7,643 nucleotides of DNA from an uncultured Clostridia bacterium (GTDB lineage Bacteria > Bacillota > Clostridia > Christensenellales > CAG-138): contig CALAXO010000101.1 of the NCBI GenBank assembly GCA_937894955.1, positions 1-7,643 on the forward strand. Reading direction: 5' to 3'. Position 1 is the first letter of the stretch, and each line of letters opens with the position of its first letter. Both the position numbers and the translations under genes were made by a program. The notes beneath the pieces are model-generated. The model worked only from the letters and a program-made list of their open reading frames with translations, searched no databases and was not told the origin of the DNA. Of the stretch, positions 1 to 6,242 are shown one piece after another.

Positions 1-105
1 AGCTTGCCGAGGGTTTCAAAATTCAGCTTAGCCGAGGGTTTCGAAATTCAGCTTAGCTGAGGGGTTTGAAATTCAGCTTAGCTGAGGGGTTTAAAACTCA
101 GCTTA
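1..105. repeat. 25-bp tandem repeat array, about 4 copies
   Basis: Four head-to-tail units begin at 1, 25, 50 and 75, each opening with AGCTT and ending in AAATTC or AAACTC, and a fifth stub follows at 100-105. The first unit is 24 bp and the others 25 bp. Units 1 and 2 read GCCGAGGGTTTC in the middle; units 3 and 4 read GCTGAGGGGTTT. The array may continue left of the window. The fourth unit plus the stub can form a perfect 7-bp stem, AGCTGAG (80-86) with CTCAGCT (97-103); the earlier units pair less well. No spacers separate the units, so this is not a CRISPR array. The function is unknown. Confidence 0.85.
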
Positions 106-170
106 TTTTCCCCCTCATTAATATTAGGGCAAAAATCGCGGTTTTGTTCATCGGAAAAATAAATATATTT
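71..170. repeat. Long direct repeat, copy 1 (partner at 331-430)
   Basis: This 100-bp stretch, covering the last tandem unit and its right flank, matches 331-430 position by position with an offset of 260 bp. I count 6 mismatches, four of them clustered at 121-124 and two at 151 and 154. The shared flank includes a run of C (110-114), a near-palindromic AAAATCGCGGTTTT and an AT-rich end. This indicates duplication or dispersal of an intergenic element rather than simple slippage, because unrelated sequence (about 180-310) lies between the copies. Confidence 0.85.
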
Positions 171-239
171 TAATTATGCGTAAATTTTCCGCAAAAGCGC
201 AAACGCACCCCGAATTATGAAGGCTGAAACGCGCTGCGA

Positions 240-253
240 ATGCTTTAAAGCAT
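240..253. repeat. Perfect 14-bp palindrome
   Basis: ATGCTTTAAAGCAT is exactly self-complementary and lies in the gene-free stretch between the two repeat copies. It could be a protein-binding site or simply chance in an AT-rich spacer. No adjacent promoter or gene points to a regulator. Confidence 0.4.
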
Positions 254-273
254 CTCCTTTGTTTATATGCGGA

Positions 274-305
274 GCAGCCGACTTGAACAGTACAGTCGGC
301 ACTGC
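274..305. repeat. Inverted repeat (hairpin) between the two repeat copies
   Basis: GCCGACT (277-283) is the exact reverse complement of AGTCGGC (294-300), leaving a 10-base loop. The outer GCAG/CTGC bases can also pair if two bases bulge on the right arm. No T-run follows on either strand, so it is not a standard intrinsic terminator. It sits immediately before the second repeat copy. Confidence 0.5.
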
Positions 306-316
306 ACGTGCATCCG

Positions 317-430
317 CCGAGGGTTTCAAAATTCAGCTTAGCTGAGGGGTTTAAAACTCAGCTTATTTTCCCCCTCATTATGTATAGGGCAAAAATCGCG
401 GTTTTGTTCACCGAAAAAATAAATATATTT
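317..430. repeat. Second copy of the 25-bp repeat and its flank
   Basis: One partial unit (317-334) and one full unit (335-359) of the 25-bp repeat are followed by the stub AGCTTA (360-365), then by the same C-rich and AT-rich flank seen after the first array. Positions 331-430 match 71-170 at 94 of 100. The full unit here also forms the perfect AGCTGAG/CTCAGCT stem (340-346 with 357-363). Array 1 has about four units and array 2 about two, so the copies differ in unit number as well as in base changes. Confidence 0.85.
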
Positions 431-450
431 TTATCAGACGCTGAAACGAA

Positions 451-488
451 TAAAAAAAACCGCCGAAAACGGGCAGCGTTTGCGGCGG
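451..488 (-). terminator. Intrinsic terminator of the left minus-strand unit
   Basis: Read on the minus strand, CCGCCG (488-483) pairs with CGGCGG (465-460). Inside these the stem extends through AAACG/CGTTT past one mismatch, leaving a CTGCC loop, and a run of eight T follows directly (459-452). It lies 14 bases past the stop codon of the Mpv17-like gene at 503, where a terminator for that transcript is expected. Confidence 0.88.
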
Positions 489-502
489 CTGAATTCAGTC
501 TG

Positions 503-1195
503 TCAGGATTTGAGGCTCAAAATGATTCCGAGAGCGATGGAAAGCGTTGCGGCGGCAATGACCTGATATTCCGGCGGGAGCATGAAGGTCAGAGTGTGTG
601 CGGGAATCCAAAACAACGGAATCGTTTTGAACAGCGTGAAGGAAACGAATTTGTGCCAATCCACCGTTTCGATAACTCGACGGAGTCCGGGTTTTTTTGT
701 GCCTTCGGCACGCAGCTCAAGGTATCGGTCGGTGCATTTGTGAAACGCCATGAACGCTGGGCCGAATGTCAGGTTCATCACGGCGGCGGTGTAGAATGCG
801 CAGAGCAGTTTGTTCCAAAACTCCGCTTTTGCGCCGGGCAGATATCCGGATTCAACAAGGCCTGCAACGCCGAAAGAATATGTTTTCATCATGAACGTTA
901 TCGCAACACCGATAAGCCCCCAGATGATGACGCGCCAAACGGTATAAACGGGCAGAATCCATGCTTTTTTGCGCAGACGGAGGGCAAGCACTTCGCCGAC
1001 TGTTGCAAGCAGACCGAATTTGATGAAGCCCATGATGTACGGGTGGGCGGAGGAGAGGGATTTGAAGACCTCGCGGCTCTGCGGAATGATAAGCACGGCG
1101 GCGAATGCGGCAAGCACCGCAAACGCGCACACGGCAGCGGCAGCATTGCCGCGCACGGGTTCGGTTGAAGGGGAATTCTTTTTGTTTTCGGGCAT
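503..1195 (-). CDS. Mpv17/PMP22-like integral membrane protein
   Basis: The protein has 230 residues. After a polar N-terminus it shows about five or six hydrophobic segments (near 17-38, 56-72, 80-103, 127-150, 183-205 and 208-227). The order of features resembles the Mpv17/PMP22 family: an early K-x-G-LLA-x-x-GE segment (59-68), a middle segment with NLTFGPAFMAFH (141-152), and a C-terminal W-H-K-F...K-T-I-P-LFWIPAH...F-x-LPPEY stretch (180-210), which parallels the family's closing W-P...NF-x-x-V-P block. Eukaryotic members sit in organelle membranes; bacterial members have no settled function. ATG 1195 is preceded by GGAGG five bases upstream. The gene follows the E2-like gene after 29 bases with no terminator between, so both should share one transcript, which ends at the 451-488 hairpin. 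The family call is from motif memory, not alignment. Confidence 0.75.
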   Translation of the reverse strand: MPENKKNSPSTEPVRGNAAAAVCAFAVLAAFAAVLIIPQSREVFKSLSSAHPYIMGFIKFGLLATVGEVLALRLRKKAWILPVYTVWRVIIWGLIGVAITFMMKTYSFGVAGLVESGYLPGAKAEFWNKLLCAFYTAAVMNLTFGPAFMAFHKCTDRYLELRAEGTKKPGLRRVIETVDWHKFVSFTLFKTIPLFWIPAHTLTFMLPPEYQVIAAATLSIALGIILSLKS

Positions 1196-1224
1196 TTTAA
1201 CCTCCGTTTATTGTGTGTTCGGCG

Positions 1225-2739
1225 TCAGTCAACATCCCGAACGACGGATTCGGGCTTTTCGTCCAACCGCTCGGGGTTGGCAAGGCAGCGTTTCATGAAC
1301 TTTATGGATGAGGCGAAATAGAAGCCGTCGCAAATTCGCTCATCGGTCGTGACGCTGAAATCGATATATTTCTTTTGCTGAACAGTGCCGTCGGAAAGCA
1401 TGAAATTTTCCCTTCGCTTTGCACCGAAAGCGAGAAAAATCGGTAAATTGCCGAAATCATACAAATGATGATAAATCGGCGGGATGCCGAGCGAACCCAT
1501 GCTTGTTATGAACATTGAGCCGTGGAACGGGCTGAGTTTGAGCAATATGCGCGGGAGCTTTCCGAAATAGTCAAAAACGCGGATGAGCCAAAGGGTGAAT
1601 TCCATAAGCAGCCCGGGGATAAAGTTCAGAAGACCCGCAAGCTTGTCGAAACTGCTGTTCAGCTCTTCGGAGGCTTTTGCTTCCTCAACGGCGGCGTTGA
1701 ACTTTTCGTAAACATCGTAAACGCTGTCTTCCGGGCGGAATTCAACTTTTATGATTGTTTCGGGGGCATCGGTTGCCATATCCTTTTTTATTGCCATGCA
1801 GACGATGATCTTTCCGTCGCGGGTGCAAATCCTGTGACCGGCGATGAAGCGGTTGAGCGCGGGGCGTTGGGACACGGTGCGGACATATGCGGCAAGCAGC
1901 AGGTGCGTATAACCGAATTTGTCAAGCCCTTCTTCGCGTTTTTCGCGAATGTATTTTTCCGCTGCGGAGCATTCGAAACCGTCTCTGAAAAGGTTGCTTG
2001 CGCCGTTGCGGCGGGACATGACGTAAACTCCGACACCGCTGATGGGGTCAAGGCTGCGGAGCCTGCGTCCGTCCGAACGATCGCCGCAGGCAGGGAGGGG
2101 CATATTGTCAGAGTTAAGCTTTGCACCGATAAAAACAAGGATAACAGCCAATGCGGCGCAAAACAGGGAGATACCGCCGAGAAAGGACGCTATTCCGCCT
2201 TCGGGCCGCCTGAAGATGTTCAAAAGCCCGCTTTGCCAAAAAACGATCGCAGCCGCTGCCGCAAAAGCAATGAGCGCAATGTATCGGCGTGCGGCAACTG
2301 ATTTTGCGCGTTTTGCGCCCGTGTTGACCGCAAAGCGATAAATGAAATAAAGCATACAGCAAAAAACGATGTTGGCCGCAAGCAGAATCCCGCTGTTGAA
2401 GCCGAAAGCACCGGCTTTGAACAGGATGCAGGCGCGGTAAATCAAAAATGCCGTGCCGAAAAATACGGGAGTGCAGGTTGTGAAAAGCCGCTCCGAGCCT
2501 TTTGAAATGAGCGCAGCAGCATACCAAAGGCAGAACGCGACCGGCAGAACGACAAAAAGCAGCACGAAAGCGGTCGAACCGACGCCCTCCGCGTCCTCAA
2601 CGGGGGAGCTGTAATAAACGATCCGCAATGCGCCGGAAAGCAGCATAAACAGCGAGGCAAGCCACATGAAAACATTGCGCCTGCCGATGCCGAAGGAGGC
2701 ATATTGCTCCGAAGGCTGTGAAACATTTGTTTTTTCCAT
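1225..2739 (-). CDS. Polytopic membrane protein with C-terminal 2-oxoacid dehydrogenase E2-like (CAT-fold) domain
   Basis: The protein has 504 residues. The N-terminal part has about six membrane segments (near 25-44, 56-79, 87-107, 114-137, 152-171 and 183-206). Residues 225-495 look like the catalytic domain of E2 acyltransferases: the LNRFIAGHRI region (295-304), the SPFHGSMFITSMGSLGIPP block (403-421), LPIFLAFGA (432-440), and DERICDG (466-472) where E2 enzymes carry D-H-R-x-x-D-G. The usual catalytic His is Glu467 here. There is no lipoyl domain and no E1/E3-binding domain, so this is not an ordinary complex subunit. A hydrophobic stretch inside the domain (366-402) may add membrane contact. 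ATG 2739 has no Shine-Dalgarno site; an in-frame stop lies just upstream and a promoter fits leaderless transcription. The substrate is unknown, and an acyl-transfer role is only an inference from the fold. Confidence 0.78.
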   Translation of the reverse strand: MEKTNVSQPSEQYASFGIGRRNVFMWLASLFMLLSGALRIVYYSSPVEDAEGVGSTAFVLLFVVLPVAFCLWYAAALISKGSERLFTTCTPVFFGTAFLIYRACILFKAGAFGFNSGILLAANIVFCCMLYFIYRFAVNTGAKRAKSVAARRYIALIAFAAAAAIVFWQSGLLNIFRRPEGGIASFLGGISLFCAALAVILVFIGAKLNSDNMPLPACGDRSDGRRLRSLDPISGVGVYVMSRRNGASNLFRDGFECSAAEKYIREKREEGLDKFGYTHLLLAAYVRTVSQRPALNRFIAGHRICTRDGKIIVCMAIKKDMATDAPETIIKVEFRPEDSVYDVYEKFNAAVEEAKASEELNSSFDKLAGLLNFIPGLLMEFTLWLIRVFDYFGKLPRILLKLSPFHGSMFITSMGSLGIPPIYHHLYDFGNLPIFLAFGAKRRENFMLSDGTVQQKKYIDFSVTTDERICDGFYFASSIKFMKRCLANPERLDEKPESVVRDVD

Positions 2740-2745
2740 GGCAAT

Positions 2746-2774
2746 ATTATAGCAATTTCATGCCCGAAATGCAA
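2746..2774 (-). promoter_or_regulatory. Extended -10 promoter for a leaderless transcript
   Basis: On the minus strand, TATAAT (2751-2746) is preceded by TGC, giving an extended -10. A poor -35, TTGCAT (2774-2769), lies 17 bases upstream. If the last base of the -10 is taken as -7, +1 falls on position 2739, the A of the ATG of the E2-like gene. It sits directly after the dnaB terminator, as expected for the start of a new unit. Confidence 0.75.
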
Positions 2775-2775
2775 C

Positions 2776-2834
2776 AAAAAAACATGCTCCGCACCAAAGA
2801 ATCGCTGAAGCATTGAATCATTGAAGCGGAGCGT
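2776..2834 (-). terminator. Intrinsic terminator after dnaB
   Basis: On the minus strand, GCTCCGC (2832-2826) pairs with GCGGAGC (2792-2786), extended by one wobble and one A-T pair. The loop is about 33 bases and could hold smaller structures. A run of seven T (2782-2776) follows closely. It lies about 70 bases past the dnaB stop and ends just before the -35 of the next unit. The long loop lowers certainty a little. Confidence 0.72.
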
Positions 2835-2901
2835 GTGCCGAATGTGTTGTTTGGTTTGGTGCGCAAAGCAGGTCGCGGGCGGTCAAATGCCGGAAGAAGA
2901 A

Positions 2902-4242
2902 TTAATCCGGATCGGGCGCGTAATTTGCATATTTTGTGAGTTCGGGAACCCACATGACTTTTATTGATGCCGTTGCGCCGTTTCTGTGCTTTGCAACGTT
3001 GATATAGGATGTGTTGTCCCCATCCATGGCTTCCTGCGTATCCGGATAGGCGGCGGGTCGATAAAGCATCATGATAACGTCCGCATCCTGTTCGATTGAA
3101 CCGCTTTCGCGCAGGTCGCTCATTAGCGGAGTGTGATCTTTTCGCTTGTCGGGTTCGCGGGAAAGCTGGGAAAGCACAACAACGGCAACGTTAAGCTCCC
3201 TTGCAAGTATCTTGAGCGCACGCGTCATTGCCGAGATTTCAAGCACGCGCGAATCCTGGCTTTTTGCGGACTGCATAAGCTGAAGGTAGTCGATTATAAC
3301 AACGTCAAGCCCGTGAATTGCCTGAATGCGGCGGCATTTTGAACGCACTTCCGCAACAGTCACGCCGGGGGTGTCGTCAATCAAAATCTTTGCCTCGCCG
3401 ACGGTGTTGAATCTGTCTGCAATTTTGAGTATTTCGGTTGCGCCGAGTTCGCCCGTGCGGAGTTTTTGCATGTTGACACCGGATTCGGAGGCCATGATAC
3501 GCATGACAACCTGCTCCTTGCTCATTTCAAGGCTGAATACCGCAACGGTTGCGCCTTCGCGTATGGATGCATGGGCGGCGATATTGAGAGCGAATGCGGA
3601 TTTGCCTGTTGCGGGGCGGCCGGCAATAATGATAAGGTCGCTGCGTTGAAGCCCGCTCGTAAGCTCGTCAAGGTCAATAAGCCCAGTGGCAATGCCCGTG
3701 CGTCGGCCGCGGTTCTGCATGTATTCCCCGATTTGGGTGTATACGCGGGAATAGACGGAGCTTATCGGCTCCATCGTGTCCGCTGTTTTGCGCATTGCAA
3801 TGTCGTAAATCCTGCGTTCGGCATCGTCCAGAATGGCAGCGGTTTCCTTCTCGCTGCCCGCTGCGTCCTGCGCAATGCCGGAACCGACGCTGATTAGGCG
3901 GCGGCGCATTGAATGCCCTTCAACAATGCTGATATAGTGCTCGATGTTTGCGGCACTGGGCGTGTAAATCGCAAGCTCGGCAATATAGCCCATGCCGCCT
4001 GCGGAATCCAGCTTGCCCTGCCGCTCAAGCATATCAACAAGGGTGACGTTGTCGATGAGCTTGCCGGAGTTGTAAAGGGCTTGCATGGCGGAAAAAATGT
4101 CCCTGTGGGCAACAGAAAAAAAGTCCTCCGCGTTGAGCACTTCAAGTGCTTTTTCCGCCGCAATGGAGGACAATAGAATGCTGCCCAGAACGGATTTTTC
4201 GGCGTCCGTGCTGTGCGGCACGGTGCGGTTTGTTTCGTCCAT
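2902..4242 (-). CDS. dnaB: Replicative DNA helicase DnaB
   Basis: This is the hexameric 5'-3' helicase that unwinds DNA at the replication fork and recruits primase (called DnaC in Bacillus). From ATG 4242 it has 446 residues, a normal length. The N-terminal domain begins at PHSTDAEKSVLGSILL (9-24), a linker helix lies near 155-180, and the RecA-like ATPase domain follows. Visible motifs are Walker A GRPATGKS (208-215), the catalytic-Glu motif FSLEM (236-240), Walker B VVIIDYLQL (314-322), SQLSR (358-362), the DLRESGSIEQDAD block (376-388), and K-H-R-N-G (418-422) holding the likely arginine finger. An in-frame ATG at 4263 would add seven residues, but GGAGA sits 6-7 bases before ATG 4242, so the later start is preferred. 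No intein or split is seen. The gene lies 105 bases downstream of rplI, with no terminator between. Confidence 0.98.
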   Translation of the reverse strand: MDETNRTVPHSTDAEKSVLGSILLSSIAAEKALEVLNAEDFFSVAHRDIFSAMQALYNSGKLIDNVTLVDMLERQGKLDSAGGMGYIAELAIYTPSAANIEHYISIVEGHSMRRRLISVGSGIAQDAAGSEKETAAILDDAERRIYDIAMRKTADTMEPISSVYSRVYTQIGEYMQNRGRRTGIATGLIDLDELTSGLQRSDLIIIAGRPATGKSAFALNIAAHASIREGATVAVFSLEMSKEQVVMRIMASESGVNMQKLRTGELGATEILKIADRFNTVGEAKILIDDTPGVTVAEVRSKCRRIQAIHGLDVVIIDYLQLMQSAKSQDSRVLEISAMTRALKILARELNVAVVVLSQLSREPDKRKDHTPLMSDLRESGSIEQDADVIMMLYRPAAYPDTQEAMDGDNTSYINVAKHRNGATASIKVMWVPELTKYANYAPDPD

Positions 4243-4248
4243 AAAAGT

Positions 4249-4253
4249 TCTCC
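4249..4253 (-). promoter_or_regulatory. Ribosome binding site that fixes the dnaB start
   Basis: Minus-strand GGAGA lies at 4253-4249, six bases before ATG 4242. The alternative in-frame ATG at 4263 has no purine-rich site at a suitable distance, and using it would place this Shine-Dalgarno sequence inside the coding region. Confidence 0.8.
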
Positions 4254-4259
4254 GTTGAA

Positions 4260-4327
4260 TCAATGCATTAACATATCGTCATTGACTCCGATTCAATTCA
4301 TGCCGAACGGCGGAATATAAATTCCGC
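4260..4327 (-). other. Structured leader between rplI and dnaB
   Basis: The rplI-dnaB gap holds two inverted repeats. GCGGAAT and ATTCCGC (4310-4316 and 4321-4327) form a perfect 7-bp stem with a 4-base loop, 20 bases after the rplI stop. TCAATG and CATTGA (4260-4265 and 4280-4285) form a 6-bp stem just upstream of the dnaB ribosome site. Neither is followed by a T-run on the minus strand, so neither is a typical terminator. They may mark RNA processing or stabilise transcript ends; this is inference. Confidence 0.45.
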
Positions 4328-4347
4328 TTATGCGGAGGTTATGACGT

Positions 4348-4800
4348 TTAATCGGCAATGCCGAGAACCTCAACCTTGAAGCTTGCATCGGTCTGCTCGA
4401 ACATGTGAGCACAAACGGTGTAAATGCCGACAGCCTTAATAGGCTCGTCAATGCGGATTTTTTTCCTGTCAATGGTGATATCAAACTGCTCTTTCAATGC
4501 GGCGGCAATTTCTTTGCCCGTGACCGCACCGAACAGCCTTCCGTTTTCGCCTGCCTTGCAGTAAACTTTTACAGAAAGCTTGCTCATGTTCGCTGCAAGA
4601 GCCTGTGCGTTTTTGCGCTGAACTTCAACGCGATGCCTGGCGGCCTGTTTGCGGATGTTTGCGGCGTTGATTGTGCCTGCATCGGCGGGAACGGCCAAGC
4701 CTCTCGGAATAAGGAAGTTGCTTGCGTAGCCATCGCTGACGGTAACAATGTCTCCGGCTTTGCCTGTGCCGTGAACATCCTGCTTGAGCATAATTTTCAT
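4348..4800 (-). CDS. rplI: 50S ribosomal protein L9
   Basis: This large-subunit protein binds 23S rRNA near the base of the L1 stalk and helps hold the reading frame. From ATG 4800 it has 150 residues, the usual size. The N-terminal rRNA-binding domain shows MKIMLKQDVHGTGKAGDIV and the family signature around GYASNFLIPRGLA (24-36). A long charged connecting helix covers about 44-76, and the C-terminal domain holds GRLFGAVTGKEIAAAL (87-102). Position 26 is Ser where the signature usually has Arg (Y-A-R-N-F-L), a small departure. An upstream in-frame start at 4845 exists, but AGGAGG at 4812-4807 lies six bases before ATG 4800, which decides the start. It is flanked by the DUF2232 gene upstream and dnaB downstream on the same strand. 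Confidence 0.98.
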   Translation of the reverse strand: MKIMLKQDVHGTGKAGDIVTVSDGYASNFLIPRGLAVPADAGTINAANIRKQAARHRVEVQRKNAQALAANMSKLSVKVYCKAGENGRLFGAVTGKEIAAALKEQFDITIDRKKIRIDEPIKAVGIYTVCAHMFEQTDASFKVEVLGIAD

Positions 4801-4897
4801 AGTTTTCCTCCTAAAAAATATATTTGTTGTTCTTTTTTGAAACAACGACAGTTTACAACAATAAACTTATGTATGCAGCAAAAGACGTTGGAATGCT

Positions 4898-6085
4898 CTA
4901 TTGCTTTTTTTCACCGGAATCCGAATCGCTTGAATCTTCTTTTTCGGAATCGCAGTGTTCCGACGTGTTATCGTTATCGGGCTTATCGGAGCTGCCGGAA
5001 GCTTTTGGCGGATTGGGGTCACCGAATGCAAAATCGTCGTTTGCCGGGTCATCCTCACGTTTTTTTCGCACGGCAATGATTCGCGGCCCCTGACCGTCGT
5101 CAAGATCAACGGAAACGACACTGCTGCCTTCCCGCTCCGCTTTTTCGAACGCGGCGCGAATTTTATCATCCACCCGCATCATCTTGAGCCTGAACCCGGT
5201 GTAAAGCTCAACAAGCCCGAACCCGGCAAGCAGAAACGGCGAAAAGCAGATGACAAAAATCATCAGCACGACAGCAAACGGACTGACGGACTGGTTTGGA
5301 CGGTTTCGCGAAAAGATATAAATGAAGGAGGCAGTGCCCGTTGCTGCAAAGAGCGGCATAAACAGACCGAAAGCCGTGTTCATGACGGTTTCGGCACCGC
5401 CGTAATTCAGAATGAACATCAGAATAATCGCAGCAGCTGTCATCGGCATTCCGATGCGCAGGCTTGAAGGCAGCTGCCAGCGGATAAAGGGAGCCATCGG
5501 GCGAACATCGATTTTTGCTTTTGTGCTGAACCACTTTGCAAGAACAACTGTGAGAAATCCGACACCTTCGGCAAGAGCAATAAGGACGCCGTAGAAAACC
5601 TCCGGCAGAGCTTCTGTTGAAAGCTGAAGCGATGAAATATCGAGACCGGCTTGTTTGTATGCGTCTTCAAGCTGATAAAAAAGTTCGGCGATGCCGGCAA
5701 AGGGTTCCTTGCCTGCAAGCAGTGAAGGCAGAGCGGTGTCGAGATAGAGCGCGGCAAGCGCAAAAAACGCGACAAGAACCGCAAGCAGGCGATAGGGGAG
5801 GCGTTTGCGCAGCCCGATGCCGAGAGTCACGGAGCTCAGCAGCACAAAGCCCGCAATACAGAGCATTGTTAATACATTGGATGACAAAAGTGCCGCAATT
5901 CCGCCCAGGGATACAGCAAGGGCGATTCCGCAATACAGCGTGCCGTATGCATTGCCGATAAAGCCGATTGCGGCCGCGGCAGGTATCAGCAGAGGCGGCA
6001 TGAATGCTCCGCCGAGAACCGAGAGTACGCTCGCTGCAAGCGCAAGCAGCATCTTTTTAAAAATGTTTGAGTTTGATTTATCCAA
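4898..6085 (-). CDS. DUF2232 (YybS-like) polytopic membrane protein with acidic C-terminal tail
   Basis: From TTG 6085 the protein has 395 residues. Residues 11-300 hold about eight hydrophobic segments, with MAPFIRWQLPSSLRIG (197-212) before the later membrane helices and a closing FGLVELYTGFRLKM (289-302), as in DUF2232/YybS proteins. Position upstream of rplI-dnaB supports this, since yybS lies in that neighbourhood in Firmicutes. The family has no firm biochemical function. Residues 343-395 form a low-complexity, probably disordered tail rich in Asp, Glu and Ser, ending in lysines. The start is uncertain: TTG 6136 opens a longer frame, adding 17 residues, but has only pyrimidines upstream and lies about 25 bases from the predicted transcription start. 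TTG 6085 has AGAGGG 11 bases before it and gives a better N-terminus. The product is membrane-embedded; its role beyond that is unknown. Confidence 0.85.
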   Translation of the reverse strand: MDKSNSNIFKKMLLALAASVLSVLGGAFMPPLLIPAAAAIGFIGNAYGTLYCGIALAVSLGGIAALLSSNVLTMLCIAGFVLLSSVTLGIGLRKRLPYRLLAVLVAFFALAALYLDTALPSLLAGKEPFAGIAELFYQLEDAYKQAGLDISSLQLSTEALPEVFYGVLIALAEGVGFLTVVLAKWFSTKAKIDVRPMAPFIRWQLPSSLRIGMPMTAAAIILMFILNYGGAETVMNTAFGLFMPLFAATGTASFIYIFSRNRPNQSVSPFAVVLMIFVICFSPFLLAGFGLVELYTGFRLKMMRVDDKIRAAFEKAEREGSSVVSVDLDDGQGPRIIAVRKKREDDPANDDFAFGDPNPPKASGSSDKPDNDNTSEHCDSEKEDSSDSDSGEKKQ

Positions 6086-6096
6086 AACAACTAATT

Positions 6097-6102
6097 CCCT
6101 CT
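6097..6102 (-). promoter_or_regulatory. Ribosome binding site supporting the TTG start at 6085
   Basis: Minus-strand AGAGGG is the only purine-rich site near the beginning of the DUF2232 frame. The spacing of 11 bases to TTG 6085 is long but usable. The next candidate, ATG at 6052, has only AAAAAG before it. Confidence 0.5.
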
Positions 6103-6167
6103 TTGAAATTGAAGCAATGCATCGGTGCCGGTGCAAAGAGGAAGGACAGATACATTGCCACGGCTAT

Positions 6168-6196
6168 ACTATAATGCATTTCGGCGCATTAGTCAA
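6168..6196 (-). promoter_or_regulatory. SigA-type promoter of the DUF2232-rplI-dnaB unit
   Basis: On the minus strand, TTGACT (6196-6191) and TATAGT (6173-6168) are separated by exactly 17 bases, both 5 of 6 to consensus. Transcription should start near 6161, giving a leader of about 75 bases before TTG 6085. No terminator is visible until 2834, so this one promoter may serve all three genes. Confidence 0.85.
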
Positions 6197-6242
6197 GCCG
6201 TCAAAATGATCCCATAGTGCAAGCTGCGTTTCCACCGAGGCA

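Noticed and set aside
1..105. Possible CRISPR array
   Set aside because: Units are directly abutting 25-mers without unique spacers, and no cas gene is nearby.
75..110. Possible plus-strand intrinsic terminator formed by AGCTGAG/CTCAGCT followed by TTATTTT
   Set aside because: The stem is only 7 bp and AT-containing, the T-run is broken, and no plus-strand gene is seen upstream in the window. It is better described as part of the repeat.
308..1168. A 286-residue open frame on the plus strand
   Set aside because: It lies opposite the Mpv17-like gene, its translation is Cys/His/Arg-rich with no recognisable motif, and its beginning runs through the repeat and the terminator. It is an antisense shadow.
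1522..2301. A 259-residue plus-strand frame opposite the E2-like gene
   Set aside because: Composition is typical of an antisense frame and the minus-strand frame has clear membrane and E2-domain features.
4817..4845. Possible separate promoter for rplI (TTGTTT, 17 bases, TATATT on the minus strand)
   Set aside because: The predicted start (about 4810) would fall inside the rplI Shine-Dalgarno site at 4807-4812, and the -35 is poor; cotranscription from 6168-6196 is simpler.
4898..6136. Longer DUF2232 frame starting at TTG 6136
   Set aside because: There is no purine-rich site upstream of 6136 and the added residues (MHRHRCIASISK...) do not resemble a membrane-protein start. TTG 6085 with AGAGGG upstream fits better, though this is not certain.
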